This document shows positions 1-7,114 of a DNA stretch of 9,109 bases, piece after piece. Source of the stretch: an uncultured Clostridia bacterium (GTDB taxonomy: Bacteria > Bacillota > Clostridia > UBA1381). The stretch lies in the NCBI GenBank assembly GCA_934463455.1, contig CAKSJU010000087.1, forward strand, positions 1 through 9,109. The letters run 5' to 3'. Position 1 is the stretch's first letter; each line of letters opens with the position of its first letter. The notes under the pieces were generated by a model. It did not search any database, was not told the DNA's origin, and was given only the letters and a program-made list of their open reading frames with translations. Made by a program: the position numbers and the translations under genes.

Positions 1-1740
1 GTGGCTCCGCACATAATCGGCTTTACAGGTTATGACAATAACGGTTTGCAGGGAATAGAGCTTACATTCGATAAGGAGCTTTCCGGAAAGCCGGGCAGCA
101 TACTGAGCCTTAAAAATGCTGCGGGCGTGTCGGTGGACGCACAGTACGAGGAACAAGAGGGGGCAAAAAAAGGCGCGGATGTCGTGCTGACAATGGATGA
201 AACAATTCAGCATATACTCGATAAGCATCTTGAAAATGCGGTAACGGAAAATAAGCTGCGTGAGGGGGCCTGCGGAATTATAATGAATCCGAAAACAGGC
301 GAAATCCTTGCAATGTCCACAAAGCCGGATTTTGATTTGAACAATCCGTACAATATAGACCAGTTCACAAAGTACGCGGTTGACCTTAATTTGAACGATG
401 TTCTTAAAAATTATCAGTCGTCGAATGAAGAAGAAAAAAATAATTCCGTAGCGGCAATTCGGAATAAAATGTGGAGAAACAAAGCGGTGTCCGATACTTA
501 TGAGCCGGGCTCTACTTTTAAAATTCTTACTGCCGCGGTGGCGCTTGAAGAAGATGTGGCAAACCTTAATTCAAGCTTTTATTGCAGCGGATTTAAGCAG
601 GTTGCGGACAGAAAAATCAAGTGTCATAAAAAAGAGGGACACGGCGCGGAGAACTTCGTTCAGGGCGTGCAAAACTCCTGCAACCCGGTATTCATGGAGC
701 TTGGACTCAGAATAGGTGCGGAAAAGTTTGCCGAATATTTTAAAGCTTTCGGTCTTACTCAAAAAACCAATATTGAGCTTATCGGTGAATCGAACAGTAT
801 ATACTATAAAAATAAAATGTCCGAAGTGGATATTGCGACAAGCTCGTTCGGGCAGGGATTCAGTATAACGCCGATACAGCTTATTACAGCTGTTTCCTCT
901 GTTATAAACGGCGGAAACTTAATGAAACCGCAGATTGTAAAGGAAATAAGAAACGATGAGGGTGTTCTGAAATCTTATCAGCCGGAAATTGTAAACAGGG
1001 TTATTTCGGAAGAAACCTCAAAAACTATGCGCGAAATTCTCGAGTCGGTTGTATCAAGCCCGACGGGAAGCGGTAAAAACGCATATATAAAGGGATACAG
1101 AATAGGCGGAAAAACCGGTACATCCGAAAAAGGAAGAAACAATGATAAAAGAATTGCTTCCTTTATCGGCTTCGCACCGGCGGATGACCCGCAGATAGTT
1201 TGTCTTGTTATGATGGATGAGCCGCAGGTAGCGGTGCGTTACGGCGGAACTATCGCGGCACCGGTTGTTGGCTCGATAATTGAGGAAACTCTCGAATATT
1301 TGGGTGTTGAAAGACAGTATACGGAGGATGAACTGAATGCAAAAACTTATACTGTTCCCGAGCTTCGTCAGATAAGCGTTGCAGATGCAAAACAGAAAGC
1401 ACAGGCAGAGGGCTTCAAGGTGCGCGTTGTCGGAGACGGCGAAACTGTTATAGATCAGCTGCCGAAGCCGAGTGTAACGGTGGGACAGAATTCGACTGTG
1501 ATTTTGTATGCACAGGAGGGGGACGACGGAAAATATACAACCGTCCCCGATGTAAGCGGAAAATCTCCGCAGGCAGCGAAAGCGGAGCTTGAAGACTACG
1601 GACTCAATTTTGAAGCTGTCGGAGCAGGGCTTAATACCAGTAAGGGCGCATATGCGGTTAAACAAAGTATTCAGCCGGGAGATAAAGTCCTGCGGGCAAC
1701 GGTTGTAAGTGTAGAGTTCAGACATTCATCTTCGGATTGA
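1..1740 (+). CDS. spoVD: SpoVD-type class B penicillin-binding protein with two PASTA domains, 5' end missing
   Basis: A D,D-transpeptidase that cross-links peptidoglycan stem peptides on the outer face of the membrane, normally paired with a SEDS glycosyltransferase such as the ftsW product three genes downstream. The frame is open from base 1, so the apparent GTG start is not real; the membrane anchor and part of the PBP dimer domain lie outside the window, roughly 120-150 residues judging from SpoVD proteins. Visible in the 579 residues: the HIIGFTG segment (4-10), the catalytic serine in STFK (S171, K174), the second motif SCN (226-228), the KTGT motif (371-374), then two PASTA repeats (about 449-505 and 511-575). 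A place directly before murE is that of spoVD in B. subtilis, but that protein has one PASTA domain while this one has two, as in PBP2x. A vegetative FtsI/PbpB role is therefore also possible. The stop is TGA at 1738-1740. Confidence 0.93.
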   Translation: MAPHIIGFTGYDNNGLQGIELTFDKELSGKPGSILSLKNAAGVSVDAQYEEQEGAKKGADVVLTMDETIQHILDKHLENAVTENKLREGACGIIMNPKTGEILAMSTKPDFDLNNPYNIDQFTKYAVDLNLNDVLKNYQSSNEEEKNNSVAAIRNKMWRNKAVSDTYEPGSTFKILTAAVALEEDVANLNSSFYCSGFKQVADRKIKCHKKEGHGAENFVQGVQNSCNPVFMELGLRIGAEKFAEYFKAFGLTQKTNIELIGESNSIYYKNKMSEVDIATSSFGQGFSITPIQLITAVSSVINGGNLMKPQIVKEIRNDEGVLKSYQPEIVNRVISEETSKTMREILESVVSSPTGSGKNAYIKGYRIGGKTGTSEKGRNNDKRIASFIGFAPADDPQIVCLVMMDEPQVAVRYGGTIAAPVVGSIIEETLEYLGVERQYTEDELNAKTYTVPELRQISVADAKQKAQAEGFKVRVVGDGETVIDQLPKPSVTVGQNSTVILYAQEGDDGKYTTVPDVSGKSPQAAKAELEDYGLNFEAVGAGLNTSKGAYAVKQSIQPGDKVLRATVVSVEFRHSSSD

Positions 1741-1783
1741 TAGGAATAATTTTAATATTGAATAACCGGAAAGGTGGCAAACT

Positions 1784-3211
1784 ATGACGGCAGGTGAATT
1801 ATTTGAAAATGCCGCAGGTTTTGAAAAAATCGAAATCAGCGGAATTTCCTGTAATTCACAAAAGATAATTCCCGGAAACGTATTCGTATGCTTAAAAGGT
1901 GAAAATGACGACGGACATAATTATGTAAAAGAGGCGGAAGAAAAAGGCGCGGCGGTTATAGTTGCGGAAAGACAGATTAATGTCGGTGTACCGGTGGTAT
2001 ACACCAAAGACAGTACAAAGACATTTGCGGAAATTGCCGAAAAATTTTATGATTATCCGGCAAAAAAGCTTAAGCTTATAGGCGTAACGGGAACAAACGG
2101 AAAAACGACAGTAACGTTTTTGATAAAATCAATTCTTGAGGCAAGCGGCAAAAAAACCGGTGTTATAGGTACAAACAAATGCTTTGTTGCAGACCGGGCA
2201 CTTGATTTTGAAAGCAAAATGCCAACTACGCCGGATGCGCTTGAGCTTGCACGGATTTTTGACATAATGCAGAAAGCGGGAGCCGAATACATTGTTATGG
2301 AGGTTTCGTCTCATGCGCTTGCATTAAACAGAGTCCACGGACTAAAGTTTAAAGTCGGAGTGTTTACCAATTTGACGCGCGATCATCTGGATTTCCATAA
2401 AACCATGGATAATTATTTGAAAGCAAAACAAAAGCTTTTTGATATTTCCGAGATAGGCGTTATAAATACAGATACGGCTGCAGGAATGACAATTTTGTCA
2501 AATTGCCGTATTCCGGCGGTTACGGTAGGTGTGCATGATGCAGATATAAGAGCTTCGCTTATAAAACTGGGCGGCAGCTACGTGGAGTTTACCGCAAGCG
2601 AAAATGGTGAGGACCACGTTATCGCGATGCCTATTCCCGGAAAATTCAGTGTGTATAACGCACTTTGTGCAGCCGGAGCCGCAAGAGCAATAGGAATTGA
2701 ATACAATGATATTTGCGCGGGACTTGCAGCAGTGGAAAACGTAAAGGGCAGGGTTGAGCTTGTACCGACACAAACCGATTTTAAGGTTTTTATAGATTAT
2801 GCGCATACGCCGGACGGTCTTTCCAATATATTACATACCGCAAAGGGATTTACAAAAGGCAGAGTAATAGCTTTGTTCGGATGCGGCGGAGACCGTGACC
2901 GTACAAAAAGGGATATAATGGGAAAAATCGCCGGAGAGCTTGCCGACTTTTCGATTATAACCTCCGATAATCCGCGGACGGAAAATCCGGTTGCGATTAT
3001 AGAAGAGATAAAAGTCGGAATGGACAAAAGCGGCGGAGAATATATAATTATAGTAAATCGGCGCGAAGCGATAGAATATGCGCTTGCGGCAGCAAAAAAG
3101 GACGATACCGTCATTCTTTGCGGAAAAGGGCAGGAGACCTATCAGATAATAGGAAAAGAAAAAATTCATTTTGATGAAAGAGAAATAGTAAAAGAAATAC
3201 TTAAAAAATAA
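1784..3211 (+). CDS. murE: UDP-N-acetylmuramoyl-L-alanyl-D-glutamate--2,6-diaminopimelate ligase
   Basis: A cytoplasmic ATP-dependent Mur ligase that adds the third amino acid to UDP-MurNAc-L-Ala-D-Glu. The 475-residue length is normal. The N-terminal uridine-binding domain covers about residues 1-95, the P-loop is GTNGKTT (103-109), and the KAKQKLF stretch (213-219) holds the lysine (K215) that is carbamylated in this family. The C-terminal domain carries DNPR (395-398), the signature of enzymes that use meso-diaminopimelate rather than lysine, so this cell wall is predicted to be the DAP type. ATG at 1784 is preceded by AAGGTGG (1771-1777) at good spacing. It lies 43 nt after the PBP gene and 16 nt before mraY, clearly in one operon. 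The usual partner murF is not adjacent. Confidence 0.97.
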   Translation: MTAGELFENAAGFEKIEISGISCNSQKIIPGNVFVCLKGENDDGHNYVKEAEEKGAAVIVAERQINVGVPVVYTKDSTKTFAEIAEKFYDYPAKKLKLIGVTGTNGKTTVTFLIKSILEASGKKTGVIGTNKCFVADRALDFESKMPTTPDALELARIFDIMQKAGAEYIVMEVSSHALALNRVHGLKFKVGVFTNLTRDHLDFHKTMDNYLKAKQKLFDISEIGVINTDTAAGMTILSNCRIPAVTVGVHDADIRASLIKLGGSYVEFTASENGEDHVIAMPIPGKFSVYNALCAAGAARAIGIEYNDICAGLAAVENVKGRVELVPTQTDFKVFIDYAHTPDGLSNILHTAKGFTKGRVIALFGCGGDRDRTKRDIMGKIAGELADFSIITSDNPRTENPVAIIEEIKVGMDKSGGEYIIIVNRREAIEYALAAAKKDDTVILCGKGQETYQIIGKEKIHFDEREIVKEILKK

Positions 3212-3227
3212 AACGGAGGATAAAAAT

Positions 3228-4217
3228 ATGAATTTGACAAAGGCAGAGATAATTATACCGTTTCTGATTTCCTTTTGTGCCGCGCTTGCGGCGGCACCGG
3301 TTTTAATACCGTGGCTGCATAAGCTTAAATTCGGACAGCAGATTTTGGAGGACGGTCCGGTATGGCATAAAAAAAAGCAGGGCACGCCCACAATGGGAGG
3401 ATTTATATTTATCCTCGGGATTTGTGTTTCGATGACGGTTGCGCTGATTATTCATTTTAACATACATTTGCTGATGATGCTGTTGATTTCGCTCGGATTC
3501 GGATTAATCGGATTTATTGACGATTACATAAAGGTTGTTAAAAAGAGAAATCTCGGTCTTACCGCATGGCAAAAGCTTATTCTGCAATGTGCCTTGTCGG
3601 TTGTTTATGTTATGGTGCTTAACAAAACCGGTGATTTGAGCTATGAAATAGTAATTCCGTTCATGAAAGACCCGATAGCAATGCCGTGGCAGCTTTACAT
3701 ACCTTTTATTTTATTTGTGGTTGTAGGAACGGTAAATTCGGTTAATCTGACCGACGGTCTTGACGGCTTGGCAGGGAGTATAACCGTTGCGGTTACGCTG
3801 TTTTTCGCGGTTGCCGGTTATTTTGCCGAAAGTGCGGCAACGATATTTTTTGCTTCTGCGGTGATTGGCGGACTTTGTGCATTTCTGATTTTTAATAAAT
3901 ATCCGGCAAGGGTATTTATGGGTGATACAGGCTCACTTTTTTTGGGCGGAGTAATATCGGTTATGGCAGTAGGACTGAAAATGCCGCTGATTCTCGTAAT
4001 AGTCGGATTTGTTTATCTTTTTGAGGCTTTGTCGGTGATTTTACAGGTGGCGAGTTTTCAGCTTACGGGAAAGCGCATATTCAAAATGAGTCCTGTGCAT
4101 CATCATTTTGAAATGTGCGGATGGAAAGAAAATAAAATAGTGTTTGTTTTTACGGCAGTTACAATTATTTTATGCGTTATCGGATATTTCGCGATAAAAC
4201 CGTATGTCGGCATATAG
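3228..4217 (+). CDS. mraY: Phospho-N-acetylmuramoyl-pentapeptide-transferase (lipid I synthase)
   Basis: An integral membrane enzyme that transfers phospho-MurNAc-pentapeptide from UDP to undecaprenyl phosphate, giving lipid I on the cytoplasmic face. The 329 residues are strongly hydrophobic, as expected for about ten membrane helices. Family motifs are all present: GTPTMGG (52-58), the aspartate pair in GFIDDY (D98, D99), NLTDGLDGLA (173-182), GDTGS (232-236) and the HHH triad in MSPVHHHFE (291-293). ATG at 3228 follows a strong GGAGGA (3215-3220), 16 nt after the murE stop. In B. subtilis murD comes next; here ftsW follows directly. Confidence 0.97.
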   Translation: MNLTKAEIIIPFLISFCAALAAAPVLIPWLHKLKFGQQILEDGPVWHKKKQGTPTMGGFIFILGICVSMTVALIIHFNIHLLMMLLISLGFGLIGFIDDYIKVVKKRNLGLTAWQKLILQCALSVVYVMVLNKTGDLSYEIVIPFMKDPIAMPWQLYIPFILFVVVGTVNSVNLTDGLDGLAGSITVAVTLFFAVAGYFAESAATIFFASAVIGGLCAFLIFNKYPARVFMGDTGSLFLGGVISVMAVGLKMPLILVIVGFVYLFEALSVILQVASFQLTGKRIFKMSPVHHHFEMCGWKENKIVFVFTAVTIILCVIGYFAIKPYVGI

Positions 4218-4229
4218 GAGAGTCGGATT

Positions 4230-5387
4230 ATGGCAAAGAAGAAAATAAAAAATAAAATATTTGAGTTAAGAGCCCGCGACGGTGTTGAACGCCCCGAGCC
4301 GAAAAGCATGGACGCAACTTTTCTTTTGCTGATTATTATTGTGCTTTGCGCTGGACTTATCATGCTTTTGAGCGCGTCTGCACCGACCGGTAATACAAAA
4401 TTCGGAAATTCGTATTACTTTTTTGTAAGACAATTCGGCTTTGCGATTTTCGGTTTTGCGGCAATGCTTGTTATCTCAAGGATTGATTACAGATTGTACA
4501 AACCGTTTGCGAAAATATTTATGATAGTGTGTGTGATACTTTTGGGGTTGGTGTTGATCCCGAGTATAGGCATTGACCATAACGGTGCGCGGCGCTGGCT
4601 TAAAACAGGTGTGGAGTGGCAGCCGTCGGAACTTATGAAGCTTGCAATAGCAATGTTTTTTGCAAGTATGACGGAGGATACAAAGCCGGATTTTAAAACT
4701 TTAAAAAGCTTAATGCCTTACGGAATTTGGCTGGGAATTACCGCACTGCTGCTGATGCTTGAAACTCATTTGAGCGGAACTATTATAATATGCGGTATTG
4801 CGGCTGTAATTTTGATTGTGGCGGGTTTTAAGTTTCGGTATTTTGTTATAGCGGGACTTGTCGGCGGACCTTTGGGTTTTATTGTGCTTAAGGCAGACCC
4901 TGTAAGATGGGCGAGAGTTATGAATTTCCGTGACCCGTTCAAAGATACTCAATCTGTGGGTTACCAGGTTGTTCAGGGACTTTATGCCATTGCTACCGGA
5001 GGATTTTTCGGTCTCGGTCTCGGACAGAGTGTTCAGAAATATTCATATCTTCCCGAGCCGTATAATGACTTTATATTTGCCATAGTCTGTGAAGAACTGG
5101 GCTTGTTCGGCGCATTTGCGGTCATGCTGCTTTTTGCGGGAATTGTTATACGCGGCGCAAAGATTGCAGCCGAAGCTCCGGACACTTTCGGCAGCTTGTT
5201 GGTAGTCGGGATAATGGCACAGGTTGCTATCCAGACAATTTTAAATATTGCGGTTGCAACCTCCACAATTCCGAACACCGGTGTCGCACTTCCGTTTTTC
5301 AGCTACGGAGGTACCTCTTTGGTGGTGCTTCTTGCAGAAATGGGAATTGTTCTGAGCGTGTCGCGCTACAGCAGGAAAGGAATATGA
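4230..5387 (+). CDS. ftsW: SEDS peptidoglycan glycosyltransferase, FtsW/SpoVE type
   Basis: A polytopic membrane glycosyltransferase that polymerises lipid II into glycan strands together with a class B PBP; the PBP at the start of this operon is the obvious partner. The protein has 385 residues, with a basic cytoplasmic N-terminus (1-27) followed by about ten hydrophobic segments. Motifs seen: GARRWL (119-124), QPSELMK (131-137), and LPEPYNDFIF (274-283), in which D280 matches the aspartate essential in FtsW/RodA (family knowledge). LPFFSYGGTSL (354-364) is the late signature. The loop ETHLSGT (178-184), where many FtsW proteins have a QPDLGT-like motif, resembles SpoVE proteins as I remember them. 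ATG at 4230 is 12 nt after the mraY stop, and the GGAG of its ribosome binding site (4217-4220) begins on the last base of that stop. Division (FtsW) and sporulation (SpoVE) roles cannot be separated from sequence alone. Confidence 0.93.
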   Translation: MAKKKIKNKIFELRARDGVERPEPKSMDATFLLLIIIVLCAGLIMLLSASAPTGNTKFGNSYYFFVRQFGFAIFGFAAMLVISRIDYRLYKPFAKIFMIVCVILLGLVLIPSIGIDHNGARRWLKTGVEWQPSELMKLAIAMFFASMTEDTKPDFKTLKSLMPYGIWLGITALLLMLETHLSGTIIICGIAAVILIVAGFKFRYFVIAGLVGGPLGFIVLKADPVRWARVMNFRDPFKDTQSVGYQVVQGLYAIATGGFFGLGLGQSVQKYSYLPEPYNDFIFAIVCEELGLFGAFAVMLLFAGIVIRGAKIAAEAPDTFGSLLVVGIMAQVAIQTILNIAVATSTIPNTGVALPFFSYGGTSLVVLLAEMGIVLSVSRYSRKGI

Positions 5388-5415
5388 CCTTAGTGCAGAT
5401 GTTATGCTTCTAAGG
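5388..5415 (+). other. Small intercistronic hairpin between ftsW and murG
   Basis: CCTTAG starts directly after the ftsW TGA (5388-5393) and its complement CTAAGG is at 5410-5415. Inside, GCA (5395-5397) can pair with TGC (5405-5407), closing a seven-base loop. No T-run follows, so it is unlikely to be a terminator. It sits in the widest gap of the operon (62 nt) and ends 34 nt before the murG ATG, so it could affect RNA processing or stability, or it may mark a deleted segment. Function is unknown. Confidence 0.35.
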
Positions 5416-5449
5416 CGGTGGATTTAAAACTGAGAGAAAGAGGAAAAAA

Positions 5450-6538
5450 ATGAAAATAGTATATGCCGGCGGAGGGACGGGAGGTCACATAAACCCCGCC
5501 CTGTCAATCGCCGATTATGTGAAACAAAAAGATGAAAATTCGGAGGCTCTTTTTATAGGAACGCGCCGCGGTCTGGAAACAAAGCTTGTTCCAAAAGCGG
5601 GATATAAAATAGAATATATCGATGTACGCGGATTTGACAGAAAGAGACTTTGGAGAAATGTGTCCGCCGTCATAAAGCTGATGAAATCGGAAAGAAAATG
5701 CGTTAAATTGCTCAAAGATTTTAAGCCGGACGCGGTTGTCTGCACCGGAGGATATGTGAGCGGACCGGTGGCGATTGCAGCACATAAGCTCGGTATACCT
5801 GCACTCATTCACGAACAGAATGTTTATCCCGGCTTGACGGTTAAGGGTGCGGAAAAATATGTAAATTATGTTGCGGTCAGCTTTGATGAAACAAAAAACT
5901 ATATGCAGAATAAGGAAAAGTGTGTCGTTACGGGGAATCCGGTACGTCCGGAGATTGTTTCCGCCGCGGAAAACAAAAAAGAAAAAATAGAGGAAAAGCC
6001 TTTTGTTCTTGTATTCGGCGGAAGTCTCGGAGCTGAAAAAATTAATACTACAATGCTTGAAGTAATAAAAAAAGCCGGTTCGAGCGGCAAATTCAGACTT
6101 TTGTTCGGTACGGGCGAAAGAAATTATGAAAGCGTAAAAAAAGCATTGGAGGAGATCGGCGCAGATTTGAGCGGTGATATAGAGGTTGTTCCATATATTG
6201 ATAATATGGCGGAGGTAATGGCACAGGCGGATGTGGTTGTGTCCCGCTCGGGCGCTATCACGGTAAGTGAGCTTATGGTGCTGGGAAAGGCTTCAATTTT
6301 AATTCCGTCGCCAAATGTTGTAAGAAACCACCAGGAGCAAAATGCGCGGGAGATTGAAAAGAACAATGCTTGTACCGTTATAACCGAAAATGAACTTTCG
6401 GGCGAGCTTTTGTATAATAAAATTACCGAACTCATAGAAAATCCCGAAAAAATAAAAATAATGGAAAAAAATGCCGCAAAACTCGGCATAAAGGACGCAA
6501 CCGAGAAAATATATAAGCTTGTTTTAAAAATGATATAA
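5450..6538 (+). CDS. murG: UDP-N-acetylglucosamine--lipid I N-acetylglucosaminyltransferase
   Basis: A peripheral membrane GT-B enzyme that adds GlcNAc to lipid I to make lipid II, the substrate of the SEDS/PBP pair encoded upstream. The length of 362 residues is normal. Glycine-rich loop 1 is GGGTGGH (7-13), HEQN is at 121-124, GNPVR at 162-166, loop 2 is GGSLGA (190-195), and the UDP-GlcNAc-binding region has SRSGA (265-269), E274 and NHQEQNA (293-299). ATG at 5450 is preceded by AAGAGGA (5438-5444) at good spacing. It is the last gene of the + strand operon; a terminator begins ten bases after its stop. In many Firmicutes, cell-division genes such as divIB follow here, but none do in this window. 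Confidence 0.97.
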   Translation: MKIVYAGGGTGGHINPALSIADYVKQKDENSEALFIGTRRGLETKLVPKAGYKIEYIDVRGFDRKRLWRNVSAVIKLMKSERKCVKLLKDFKPDAVVCTGGYVSGPVAIAAHKLGIPALIHEQNVYPGLTVKGAEKYVNYVAVSFDETKNYMQNKEKCVVTGNPVRPEIVSAAENKKEKIEEKPFVLVFGGSLGAEKINTTMLEVIKKAGSSGKFRLLFGTGERNYESVKKALEEIGADLSGDIEVVPYIDNMAEVMAQADVVVSRSGAITVSELMVLGKASILIPSPNVVRNHQEQNAREIEKNNACTVITENELSGELLYNKITELIENPEKIKIMEKNAAKLGIKDATEKIYKLVLKMI

Positions 6539-6547
6539 CTAAATTGA

Positions 6548-6577
6548 GAAGCCCCCGCCTTTGCCGGCGGGGGTTTC
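6548..6577 (+). terminator. Rho-independent terminator of the cell-wall operon
   Basis: CCCCCGCC (6552-6559) pairs perfectly with GGCGGGGG (6566-6573) across a six-base loop. The stem extends outward by a G-T wobble, two A-T pairs and a G-C pair (6548-6551 with 6574-6577), giving 12 pairs. It lies ten bases after murG. The trailing T-run is only three bases, but the GC stem is very strong. Confidence 0.85.
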
Positions 6578-6609
6578 ATTCAACGGAGTCAATCCCTTAT
6601 TGAGGCTGA

Positions 6610-6659
6610 AAAACCACACCTGTTTTTCAATGTTGTAATCGCAAAACAGGTGTGGTTTT
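6610..6659. terminator. Perfect 17-bp inverted repeat, probable bidirectional terminator
   Basis: The arm at 6610-6626 (AAAACCACACCTGTTTT) is the exact complement of 6643-6659, with a 16-base loop. Both ends carry A/T runs, so the structure works as a terminator in either direction. It backs up the murG terminator and serves the minus-strand unit coming from the peptidase side. Its right arm overlaps the last stop codon of the broken fprA frame (6658-6660). Confidence 0.85.
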
Positions 6660-7083
6660 AAGTAATTAAAGAATAATGTAAGACGATGTTATAGTAATAG
6701 AAAATGTGAGTTAGCGTATTTTTGGGACATCCATTTGCTTTAAGCAATTCACATAGTTTGTCGGCAGCCGCCTTTATGTTTCCGCAGACCGAAGCATAGG
6801 CTATAAGTACACTTTCTGATTCGGGTTTGTATGATGACCAAACATCATACAGTTCTATGTAATATTTAAGATTATCACAAAGTACCGGACCATGCAATGG
6901 ACAAATTTTATCAAGTTCATATGATGAAACTTTTTTCAGAAGATTTTGAATTTGCGCGCCATATTTTCCGACTATATCAAAATAATATCGCCTTGCCTCG
7001 CACGCCCAAGCTTCATCTGCATCTGTTGTGCCAAACCTTCCGAAGCCATCAGCCGAAAACAGTACCTGAGTATCATTCTCTTT
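6658..7083 (-). pseudogene. fprA: Remnant of an A-type flavoprotein gene (FprA, flavodiiron NO/O2 reductase)
   Basis: FprA proteins reduce nitric oxide or oxygen in anaerobes, using a diiron centre in a beta-lactamase-like domain and an FMN in a flavodoxin domain; the intact protein is about 400 residues. This minus-strand frame is open for 141 codons after two adjacent TAA codons (7084-7089), with no ATG, GTG or usable early start. Residues 7-18 (VLFSADGFGRFG), 27-44 (EACEARRYY-type stretch through IVGKYGAQ), and CPLHGPVL (61-68) match the end of the diiron domain. D12 and H64 correspond to two iron ligands; the HxExD cluster and another histidine are lost. VLIAYAS (92-98) begins the flavodoxin domain, but the usual GNT of the FMN loop is GNI (101-103). 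Likeness stops at about CPK (6721), and the last 20 codons look unrelated. A reading that begins at the TTG at 6897 gives only the 79-residue tail. It is therefore a gene fragment cut at both ends, not a functional enzyme. Confidence 0.85.
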
Positions 7084-7098
7084 TTATTACCTATACGT

Positions 7099-7110
7099 CC
7101 TCTCCTTTCC
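7099..7110 (-). other. Orphan Shine-Dalgarno-like sequence after the peptidase gene
   Basis: The minus strand reads GGAAAGGAGAGG just after the peptidase stop. It is as strong a ribosome binding site as any in the window, yet no ATG, GTG or TTG lies at usable distance, and the nearest ATG (about 7077) is out of frame with the fprA remnant. It may be what is left of a lost downstream gene, or chance in purine-rich DNA. Confidence 0.35.
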
Positions 7111-7114
7111 TACA

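Noticed and set aside
1054..1725. A 223-codon minus-strand frame
   Set aside because: Shadow of the transpeptidase and PASTA coding sequence; cysteine-rich, no motif.
2831..3391. A 186-codon minus-strand frame
   Set aside because: Antisense to the end of murE and the start of mraY, both firmly identified.
4218..4229. Possible remnant of murD between mraY and ftsW
   Set aside because: Only 12 nt separate the genes, filled by the ribosome binding site; nothing of murD remains.
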